This document shows, in pieces, positions 8,168 through 13,520 of a DNA stretch of 14,526 nt. Source of the stretch: an uncultured Clostridia bacterium. Its GTDB lineage: Bacteria > Bacillota > Clostridia > Christensenellales > UBA1242. Below the pieces are notes generated by a model. It saw nothing but the letters and a program-made list of their open reading frames with translations. It made no database searches and was not told the DNA's origin. Both the position numbers and the translations under genes were made by a program. Each line of letters starts with the position of its first letter. Position 1 is the first letter of the stretch. The DNA lies in contig USJH01000006.1 in assembly GCA_900554955.1 (NCBI GenBank), positions 1-14,526 on the forward strand. Direction: 5' to 3'.

Positions 8168-8779
8168 ATGAAAAAATTTATCAAATCGTTAACAATGCTT
8201 TGCTTCGCTTTGGTTCTTTGTGTTCCAATGTTTATGCTTGCAGGCTGCACAAAAAACTATACAATCACAGTCAGTGTTGAAGCTGGAAAAGGTTCAGTTT
8301 ATAAAGCAAAAGAAGACAATGGTCAAGAAAACTTGCTTGGAAAAAACACTGTAAGAGGCGGGGAAAAGTTTGAATATTATGTTGTTCCAGCAACTGGATA
8401 TGAAATTGATAAAGTTGTTGTGGATGGTGAAGAAGTTGAAATCACCAATATCACAGGAACATATTTCTATATTGAAGAAGTTGATAAAAACCACACAATT
8501 CAAGCATATTTCAAAGAAAAGATTTACACAGTAACTTTCCAATGCTCAGATGGAAACGAACTTTTCTTGCAAAAGAATTATAAATTTAACTCTATCATCG
8601 ATTTCAATGCAAAAGAGTTTGGTGGAAATAATAACGATTTTTGGTATGTTGTAAATTCAAAAAATGTGCAGATTTCAATTAAAACTGAATATAACAATAG
8701 AATTTCAGTTTCAGGAGCTTTAACAATTAAAACTTCAAAAACAAAAGCAGAACTTGATGCAATTATTGCAGCACTTTAA
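8168..8779 (+). CDS. Lipoprotein with divergent InlB-type repeat domain
   Basis: The product is a 203-residue exported lipoprotein. Residues 1-26 form a signal peptide: MKKFIK, then a hydrophobic core, then the lipobox LAGC, with Cys27 as the lipid-modified residue. The mature protein would sit on the outer face of the membrane. Residues about 30-116 match the divergent InlB B-repeat pattern: 'YTITVSVEAGKGSV', then 'GYEIDKVVVDGEEV', then 'VDKNHTIQAYF'. Residues about 119-190 ('YTVTFQCSDGN' to 'SGALTIKTSKT') look like a second, shortened InlB-type module. There is no catalytic motif. GGGAGA lies 5 bases before the ATG. The gene has its own promoter and terminator but follows a giant protein built of related modules, so a shared surface function is inferred. 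The specific role is unknown. Confidence 0.88.
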   Translation: MKKFIKSLTMLCFALVLCVPMFMLAGCTKNYTITVSVEAGKGSVYKAKEDNGQENLLGKNTVRGGEKFEYYVVPATGYEIDKVVVDGEEVEITNITGTYFYIEEVDKNHTIQAYFKEKIYTVTFQCSDGNELFLQKNYKFNSIIDFNAKEFGGNNNDFWYVVNSKNVQISIKTEYNNRISVSGALTIKTSKTKAELDAIIAAL

Positions 8780-8794
8780 TTTGAAAAGAAAATA

Positions 8795-8830
8795 AAAAAG
8801 CGGGTAACCGCTTTTTATTTTTGCTTTTTT
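8795..8830 (+). terminator. Intrinsic terminator of the lipoprotein gene
   Basis: A perfect 9-bp stem, AAAAAGCGG (8795-8803) with CCGCTTTTT (8808-8816), is closed by a GTAA tetraloop of the stable GNRA type. It is followed by the T-rich tract TTTTTATTTTTGCTTTTTT. It lies 15 bases after the stop codon. Confidence 0.92.
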
Positions 8831-8835
8831 GGGGG

Positions 8836-8864
8836 AAAATATTGGGGTTGGAAAACCATATTTT
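8836..8864 (+). other. Small bulged hairpin in the spacer before the MBL gene
   Basis: AAAATAT (8836-8842) pairs with ATATTTT (8858-8864), and GGTT (8846-8849) pairs with AACC (8854-8857) around a GGAA tetraloop. A three-base TGG bulge sits on the left arm. It lies downstream of the terminator and upstream of the next promoter, so it would be transcribed only by read-through. The rest of the 8780-8992 spacer holds only the terminator and the promoter. Confidence 0.3.
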
Positions 8865-8915
8865 AAACAATGAAAACTCAATTTTTTTAAATTGCATTTT
8901 AATGTGCTTAAAAAG

Positions 8916-8944
8916 GTGACAAAAATTTGTTGATTCTTTATAAT
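8916..8944 (+). promoter_or_regulatory. Promoter of the MBL-fold gene
   Basis: GTGACA at 8916-8921 (5 of 6 to the -35 consensus) is followed by 17 bases and a perfect TATAAT at 8939-8944. The predicted start of transcription, near 8951, is almost on the upstream ATG at 8954. That ATG would leave no leader, which supports translation from 8993. Confidence 0.75.
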
Positions 8945-8980
8945 ATAAAATAAATGAATGAAAAAATAAATTTTACAATA

Positions 8981-8986
8981 AAGGGG
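8981..8986 (+). promoter_or_regulatory. Ribosome binding site that sets the MBL gene start
   Basis: AAGGGG lies 6 bases before the ATG at 8993. The in-frame ATG at 8954 has no purine-rich site before it, and the ATG at 8989 is out of frame. Confidence 0.75.
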
Positions 8987-8992
8987 ATATGC

Positions 8993-9952
8993 ATGAACAT
9001 TGAAGAAATCAAACAAAACATGGAAGAGTTTTATGAAACAAACAAGAACTATGTTTTGCCTTTTAAAACTCCAGAAGAAAACAAACCATTCATCATGGGG
9101 ATTGGTGCAAACACATTTTTTGTAAGTGATGGAAAAACTTCTTTCATGATTGATGCCTATGCAACAAGAAATTGTTTCAGACTTCCTATAAAATTCGGTG
9201 TAAACATGCTTTTTGCTGATGTTGAAAGTAAACCAGAAAATGTTGAAGAAATTTACAAAGCAATTGGGACTCCGGCATTTTCTTATATTGTGTGCACACA
9301 TAACCACATTGACCACACAATGGATTTGAAGGCTTTTTATGATTTGTGTTATAAATATAATGGCATCAAACCAAAAATTGTTGGAACTCTTTCAAGTGTT
9401 AACACTGCTCTTGGCTATGGTGTCCCAGAGTGTGACACCATGGTTGTTTACCGCAAGAAAAGTGGGTTTGATAGCATCAATATTGGAGATTTTAAAATCA
9501 CATTTTTGCCGGGCAAACACCTTAAACTTTTTGCACTTTACAAAAGCACATATCAACGAACACCACTCAAAAATAAGGGCTTTATAACATCTTATAAAGA
9601 AGGTGGAGTTCTTGACTTTTTCATTGAGCATGAAGGCATAGAAAACGTGCTTTTAACGTCTTCTTTTGGCATTGGTGAATATTCACTTTCAAAACCTGTT
9701 GGAACGCTTATACAGGCGATTGGCGGGGCTGGAAAAGAGAAAAAATCATTTGTTAAAAACCTTTATAATCATAATGCTATTAAAACAAATGCAAAGAGAG
9801 TTTTTCTTTCTCATTATGATGATTTCTTTGTTCCACTTTCAAAGCCTCTTCGTTTTATTAATGTTTCACCAAGGTTGATTGAAACCATGAGAAGTTTGGA
9901 TGAAGCAAAGCCTGTTGGACTTATAACTTTGTTTGAAAAAGTGGAATTATAA
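8993..9952 (+). CDS. Metallo-beta-lactamase-fold (UlaG-like) hydrolase
   Basis: The product is a 319-residue cytoplasmic protein with no signal peptide. The metallo-beta-lactamase signature HNHIDH is at residues 103-108 (His103, His105, Asp107, His108). Further metal-ligand candidates are His176 in 'LPGKHLKLF' and His274 in 'LSHYDD'. The opening 'GANTFFVSDGKTSFMIDAY' is the typical first strand pair. Family members hydrolyse lactones, phosphoesters, thioesters or nucleic acids at a dinuclear metal site, and the substrate here cannot be read from sequence. The usual bridging Asp of a 'GD' motif is not seen; the matching strand reads 'LLTSSFGIGEY', similar to the 'GSAGF'-type variant of some UlaG-like proteins (recalled, not searched). 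The gene is monocistronic, with its own promoter and a shared bidirectional terminator, so its neighbours do not indicate a pathway. Confidence 0.85.
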   Translation: MNIEEIKQNMEEFYETNKNYVLPFKTPEENKPFIMGIGANTFFVSDGKTSFMIDAYATRNCFRLPIKFGVNMLFADVESKPENVEEIYKAIGTPAFSYIVCTHNHIDHTMDLKAFYDLCYKYNGIKPKIVGTLSSVNTALGYGVPECDTMVVYRKKSGFDSINIGDFKITFLPGKHLKLFALYKSTYQRTPLKNKGFITSYKEGGVLDFFIEHEGIENVLLTSSFGIGEYSLSKPVGTLIQAIGGAGKEKKSFVKNLYNHNAIKTNAKRVFLSHYDDFFVPLSKPLRFINVSPRLIETMRSLDEAKPVGLITLFEKVEL

Positions 9953-9986
9953 ATCATATAGGCAAAAAGAATATAAAATTGGCAAT

Positions 9987-10019
9987 AAAAAAAATCACTT
10001 GTTTTCAAGTGATTTTTTT
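9987..10019. terminator. Bidirectional terminator between convergent genes
   Basis: ATCACTTG (9994-10001) pairs perfectly with CAAGTGAT (10006-10013) around a TTTT loop. The stem is extended by A-run to T-run pairing (A9988-9993 with T10014-10019). Because A's precede and T's follow the stem, both strands give a stem plus U-tail. It serves the MBL gene from the left and the exporter gene, whose stop is at 10023-10025, from the right. Confidence 0.92.
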
Positions 10020-10022
10020 GTG

Positions 10023-11069
10023 TTAAAAACCGATAAGTTGAATTATATATCCTGTCACAATTCCGACTGCCAAAAGCCCGCCAAGAATTGAAAAGTTTTC
10101 TTTCATGTTTTTGTTTTCCTTGAAAAGAACCATAAAGGCAATTCCTGCATTTGAAATAAGTCCGGCAATGCAAGCTCCGAAGCCGATTCCTCCAATAGTA
10201 TAAAGTTCTGTGATAACAACCGAGCTTGCACAGTTTGGAATAAGTCCAATAAATCCGGCAACAAGTGGGGCAAAGCCTTTGCTGTTTTGTAAAAATGATA
10301 CAAGATTTTGCTCTCCAACGAGTTTAATGATTCCACCCATTGCAACATTAACAATTAAAATGAATGTAAAAATTTTAAGCGAGTGAACAAGTGGGTGAAG
10401 CAAAAATCTTTTCCACAAATCCTTTTTGCTTGGGTTTGATTCAATGTCGTGTCCGCAACAACCATGGTGATGTTCTTCTTTGTTTTCTTCATCATACGAA
10501 TGCTGGTCATGTTCTTCATGATTGTCATGGTCGTGATGTTCATGGACATGTTCTGGGTCATTATTTTCGTTATTCTCAGCCTTTTCAGAAAGATTTTCTA
10601 TCGTTTCAGGGTTTTGTTCTTCAAGCTTTGAAATGTTTTCTTTTGTTGTTTGAAAGACTGGTGCAAGTCTTTTTTCATTTGCTTTTTTAAATATAAGGTC
10701 AACACTATATCCAACAATAATCGCAAGAACAAACTTGACAAGAAGAAGTGGAATAAGTGATAAAATTTTGTTTGGTGCAGTAAGAAGAATTGGAACGGCT
10801 TCGTCACTTGTTGCGATATAAACGGCAAGAAGGGTTCCGATTTTGATTTTCTTTGAAGCAAAAAGATCGGTTGCAACAACCGAGAAGCCACATTGTGGAA
10901 CAAGCCCGAAACTTGATGCGAAAAGTGTGCTCCAATTGCTTGTTAAAAGTTTAGAATGCTCAATTTTATTTGCAGTTACATATTCTATAACTTCAATCAG
11001 AACATAGCAAACAAGCAAAAATGGCAAAATTTTCAACGAGTCGAGCAGTGCGTCAACAAGAAATTCCAT
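10023..11069 (-). CDS. ArsP_2-like ten-helix heavy-metal exporter (putative manganese/arsenic transporter)
   Basis: The product is a 348-residue polytopic membrane protein matching the family described as putative 10TM heavy-metal exporter (ArsP_2), also named putative manganese transporter or arsenic efflux protein in annotation. Two hydrophobic halves, about residues 1-128 and 221-348, carry a matching motif: 'GLVPQCGFSVVATDLF' (55-70) and 'GLIPNCASSVVITELY' (275-290). This is an internal duplication expected to line a central pore. The halves are joined by a polar loop (about 129-220) holding 12 His in residues 174-207, many Asp and Glu, and a CC pair (204-205), a probable metal-binding segment. 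Cargo cannot be assigned from sequence; Mn, Zn, Ni or Co fit a His-rich loop better than arsenite does (inference). The ribosome binding site AGAGGAG on the minus strand (complement of 11076-11082) supports the start. The gene is transcribed divergently from the next operon. Confidence 0.82.
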   Translation of the reverse strand: MEFLVDALLDSLKILPFLLVCYVLIEVIEYVTANKIEHSKLLTSNWSTLFASSFGLVPQCGFSVVATDLFASKKIKIGTLLAVYIATSDEAVPILLTAPNKILSLIPLLLVKFVLAIIVGYSVDLIFKKANEKRLAPVFQTTKENISKLEEQNPETIENLSEKAENNENNDPEHVHEHHDHDNHEEHDQHSYDEENKEEHHHGCCGHDIESNPSKKDLWKRFLLHPLVHSLKIFTFILIVNVAMGGIIKLVGEQNLVSFLQNSKGFAPLVAGFIGLIPNCASSVVITELYTIGGIGFGACIAGLISNAGIAFMVLFKENKNMKENFSILGGLLAVGIVTGYIIQLIGF

Positions 11070-11094
11070 TTTTTTCTCCTCTAAATATTAATTA

Positions 11095-11158
11095 ATTATA
11101 ATATAAAATAAACTTATATGCAACGAAATATATTAAACATTATGTCAAACCTTGTCAA
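11095..11158 (-). promoter_or_regulatory. Exporter promoter region with twin TTGACA boxes
   Basis: On the minus strand, TTGCAT (11123-11118), 17 bases and a perfect TATAAT (11100-11095) form one candidate promoter with a leader of about 20 bases. A second candidate is TTGACA (11158-11153), 17 bases and TAATAT (11135-11130). A second TTGACA at 11148-11143 lies exactly 10 bp from the first, one helical turn, inside the spacer of that second promoter. The pair could be an operator for a metal sensor (inference). No known riboswitch fits in the short leader. Confidence 0.5.
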
Positions 11159-11205
11159 TAGAAAAATAAAAACTTTTCAAAATTGAAACTGATGTTTATA
11201 TTTGT

Positions 11206-11235
11206 TTTACTTGTTCATTTTATTTATGATATAAT
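11206..11235 (+). promoter_or_regulatory. Extended -10 promoter of the membrane protein / SDR operon
   Basis: TGA-TATAAT (11227-11235) is a perfect TG-extended -10 box. A weak -35, TTTACT, lies at 11206-11211 with an 18-base spacer. Transcription would start near 11242, downstream of the TTG at 11183 and the ATG at 11192. Those possible starts would therefore not be in the message, leaving the GTG at 11267. Confidence 0.6.
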
Positions 11236-11253
11236 AACAAAAGCAAAACAAAT

Positions 11254-11260
11254 AAAGGTG
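11254..11260 (+). promoter_or_regulatory. Ribosome binding site that sets a GTG start
   Basis: AAAGGTG lies 6 bases before the GTG at 11267. The in-frame GTG at 11258 overlaps the site itself and is unlikely to be used. Confidence 0.65.
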
Positions 11261-11266
11261 AAAGCT

Positions 11267-12445
11267 GTGGAAGAAGAAATTCAAGAAAACGATGAAAAAA
11301 TCGTTAAACCTCACAAAGAAAAAAGTGTTCGAAAAATAAAAAAAGAACACAAAATAAGTGATAAAAAAGAAAAGAAAGAAACAAAGAAACTTGCAAGGGT
11401 TCAAAAGCACCTTGCTAAAAAATATGGCAAAACTAAAAGCCATGATGAAAACGATAATAATGGTGAAAAAACGCGGAATGCCGAACCAGATGAATTTGAA
11501 AAACAATCAATTAACACTGCAAGTGGCAAAACAGAGCAAGATAAAGTGTTGATTGTTCGAAAGGTTCAACAAGGCAAACCATTGACAATGAAACGTAAAA
11601 TTCTGAATTTAATTTCATATGCTTTGGTTGGTGTGATTGCGATTGCTTTTGGATATATTGCTGGTAACTTTTACTATGCAAACTGTATGGATCAACCAAA
11701 CTATAACTTTAACACATCAGAGCTTCGAGATAATGGTGAAGAGATTTATAACAGACTTCAAACAACAAAAAATACTATTGGAATTGCAAGACAAAATCCA
11801 GTTGAAATTGTTGTTGCGGCAGAATATTTAATGTCTATCACAACAAAATATAAAGGTTCAGTTGTTGGTGCGGTTCAACCAAGCATTGGTTCACAACAAA
11901 CCGTTCGTGGAACAAAAGGAAGGGACGGGAATCATTTTTATGTTGAAAACTATTCAAAAGGAATGATGTCAATTGCTGAGAAATATGACTATTTCGCCGA
12001 CACCGACAAGGCGGAAGTTTTCCGTGTTGAAGGTGGTGCTGTTAAAACTGATTCTGCCAATTTTGGAACAAAACCAACTTGGACATTTAACAAAGCAAGC
12101 TATATTGAAGAATATGGAACAGCTCCAGACAGTTTGATGATTCCATATGTGATTTCTTCAAAAACATATATTGAAGGCTCTGACACTGTAACGGCACTTG
12201 GTGGTGGAAAGTTCCAAGTAAAAATGTCGCTTACAAACGATAAAGCTGTTGCAGACTATGCAAAACAGGTTAAGCATATGTCCGGTCTTGCAAACTATCC
12301 TCGTTTTGAAAGAGTTATAGTTTCGTTTGTGATTGACTCTGATTATAGAATTGTTTCACTTCGCTATGATGAATCATATTCAGTTACATATTTTGGTGTT
12401 CCGGCAAAATGTGTGGGTTGGCTTGAAGTTAACATAGAATATTAA
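11267..12445 (+). CDS. Single-pass membrane protein with Lys/Glu-rich cytoplasmic tail, unknown function
   Basis: The product is a 392-residue protein in the preferred reading. The open frame extends back to 11183, but that part precedes the promoter. Residues 1 to about 107 are highly charged (runs such as 'KKEKKETKK'), probably disordered and cytoplasmic. 'KRKILNLISY' leads into one membrane helix at about residues 113-137. The remaining roughly 255 residues would be outside, with mixed alpha/beta character: 'NPVEIVVAAEYLMSI', 'YVENYSKGMMSIAEKYDYF', 'GGGKFQVKMSLTND' and 'VIVSFVIDSDYRIVSLRYDE'. The basic residues just before the helix predict N-in topology. I do not recognise the family; a LolA- or lipoprotein-like beta sheet is possible but unproved. 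The next gene starts 32 bases later with no promoter between, so the two are probably co-transcribed. Confidence 0.75.
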   Translation: MEEEIQENDEKIVKPHKEKSVRKIKKEHKISDKKEKKETKKLARVQKHLAKKYGKTKSHDENDNNGEKTRNAEPDEFEKQSINTASGKTEQDKVLIVRKVQQGKPLTMKRKILNLISYALVGVIAIAFGYIAGNFYYANCMDQPNYNFNTSELRDNGEEIYNRLQTTKNTIGIARQNPVEIVVAAEYLMSITTKYKGSVVGAVQPSIGSQQTVRGTKGRDGNHFYVENYSKGMMSIAEKYDYFADTDKAEVFRVEGGAVKTDSANFGTKPTWTFNKASYIEEYGTAPDSLMIPYVISSKTYIEGSDTVTALGGGKFQVKMSLTNDKAVADYAKQVKHMSGLANYPRFERVIVSFVIDSDYRIVSLRYDESYSVTYFGVPAKCVGWLEVNIEY

Positions 12446-12465
12446 AAAACGCAAAAATGACATGC

Positions 12466-12473
12466 AAAAGGTG
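12466..12473 (+). promoter_or_regulatory. Ribosome binding site that sets the SDR start
   Basis: AAAAGGTG, with 4 bases to the ATG at 12478, matches the GGTG end of the anti-16S pairing region at a normal aligned distance. The in-frame ATG at 12457 has only GCAAAA before it. Confidence 0.6.
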
Positions 12474-12477
12474 TAAA

Positions 12478-13380
12478 ATGTATAGTAAAAAGTGGATTTT
12501 TGGCAAAAATGTTGTTATAACTGGAACGTCAAGTGGGATTGGTTTGGAACTTGCAAAACTGCTTTCAAGCAAATATTTTTGCAATGTATATGGTTGTGGA
12601 AGGAATCTTCAAAAGCTTGAAAATAGTAAAAAAGTTATAGATCAAGAAATTGAAATACAATATAAAATGCTAATTAAAAAGAATAAAAATCCTTTAAATA
12701 AAGGGAGCTATAATTTCTTTCAAGCAGATGTTTCTTCATTTGAAAGTTTTGCTGAATTCAAAAACAAATTGGACATGGCGGGGTTTAAGCCTGACATTGT
12801 AATTAATAATGCGGGGATCATGCCAGCATTTGAAAAGTTTGAAACTGAAAGTGTTGATACTTCAAGGAAAGTGTTTGACACAAATTTCTTTTCACATGTC
12901 TATTCTTATAAATTGTTTGTTGACATTTTGAAAGAAAATCATGGTGCGTTTTATAGCATTTCAAGTTCTTCAGCACTTTGTCCAATTGTTGGGCAAGCTC
13001 TTTATTCGGCAAGCAAAGCTGCGATCAAAAATTTTATTGAGTCCATTCGCCTTGAACAAAAAAATGAGTTTTTGATTGGTTTGATTTTTCCTGGCTATGT
13101 TGCAACCGACTTGTTTAGAAATGAAGAGAACATAAGCAAACTTGTTAAAAGTTTTTCAATGCATGCTGACAAAATGGCAAGAAAAATTGTAAATGTGATT
13201 CGAAAAAGAAAAAAGCGATCGGTTCTTGGTTTTGATGGAATACTTATGAATTCGATGTATAAGTTTTTCCCAAAATCATCACCAAAAACAATTTCAAATG
13301 TTCTTGAATTGTCTCATGATAAAATGTTTGACAAAGTGTTTGAAAACAACAATGAAAAAAGGAAAAATAAAAACAAATAG
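12478..13380 (+). CDS. Classical short-chain dehydrogenase/reductase
   Basis: The product is a 300-residue NAD(P)(H)-dependent oxidoreductase. The Rossmann cofactor motif TGTSSGIG is at residues 15-22. The structural motif NNAG is at 110-113, the catalytic Asn is probably Asn136 ('DTNFF'), a Ser cluster 'SISSSSA' lies near 150-156, and the catalytic Tyr166-x3-Lys170 is in 'YSASK'. 'PGYVATDL' is at 205-212. Arg42 just after the second strand ('GCGRN') suggests NADP(H). About 25 extra polar residues sit between the second and third strands, and a basic tail follows the core (ends 'NEKRKNKNK'). Length is somewhat above the 250-residue norm. The pattern fits SDRs acting on lipids or sterol-like carbonyls, but substrate is not readable. 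It is probably in an operon with the membrane protein upstream, and a terminator follows. Confidence 0.9.
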   Translation: MYSKKWIFGKNVVITGTSSGIGLELAKLLSSKYFCNVYGCGRNLQKLENSKKVIDQEIEIQYKMLIKKNKNPLNKGSYNFFQADVSSFESFAEFKNKLDMAGFKPDIVINNAGIMPAFEKFETESVDTSRKVFDTNFFSHVYSYKLFVDILKENHGAFYSISSSSALCPIVGQALYSASKAAIKNFIESIRLEQKNEFLIGLIFPGYVATDLFRNEENISKLVKSFSMHADKMARKIVNVIRKRKKRSVLGFDGILMNSMYKFFPKSSPKTISNVLELSHDKMFDKVFENNNEKRKNKNK

Positions 13381-13413
13381 TATTTTTTGAAATATTATAG
13401 GCAAAATTTAAAT

Positions 13414-13446
13414 AAAGAAGTCATTTATAATGACTTTTTTATTTTT
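13414..13446 (+). terminator. Intrinsic terminator after the SDR gene
   Basis: AAAGAAGTCATT (13414-13425) pairs with AATGACTTTTTT (13429-13440), with one G-T pair and a 3-base loop, followed by ATTTTT. It closes the membrane protein / SDR unit. The rest of the 13381-13520 gap holds only the next promoter. Confidence 0.88.
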
Positions 13447-13461
13447 GCCGTGCAAAATAAG

Positions 13462-13491
13462 TTGCGGTAAAGTTTCTCTGTGTGATAAAAT
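13462..13491 (+). promoter_or_regulatory. Putative promoter of the OYE-family gene
   Basis: TTGCGG (13462-13467, 3 of 6) is followed by 18 bases and TAAAAT (13486-13491, 5 of 6), with a TG extension at 13483-13484. Transcription would start near 13498, just before the ribosome binding site. Confidence 0.5.
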
Positions 13492-13502
13492 AAAAACATA
13501 GT

Positions 13503-13512
13503 AAAAGGGGGA
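13503..13512 (+). promoter_or_regulatory. Ribosome binding site that sets a TTG start
   Basis: AAAAGGGGGA ends 8 bases before the TTG at 13521. An in-frame stop (TAA at 13491) closes the frame upstream, and no ATG is available before the conserved core. Confidence 0.75.
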
Positions 13513-13520
13513 CAAAAGCC

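Noticed and set aside
8735..9316. Minus-strand open frame of 193 codons
   Set aside because: It runs antisense through a terminator, a promoter and the start of the MBL gene. It is Phe/Cys/Asn-rich without domain signs and has no ribosome binding site, so it is a shadow.
11070..11094. Manganese riboswitch in the exporter leader
   Set aside because: The leader from the better promoter is only about 20 bases, too short for yybP-ykoY or any other known metal riboswitch.
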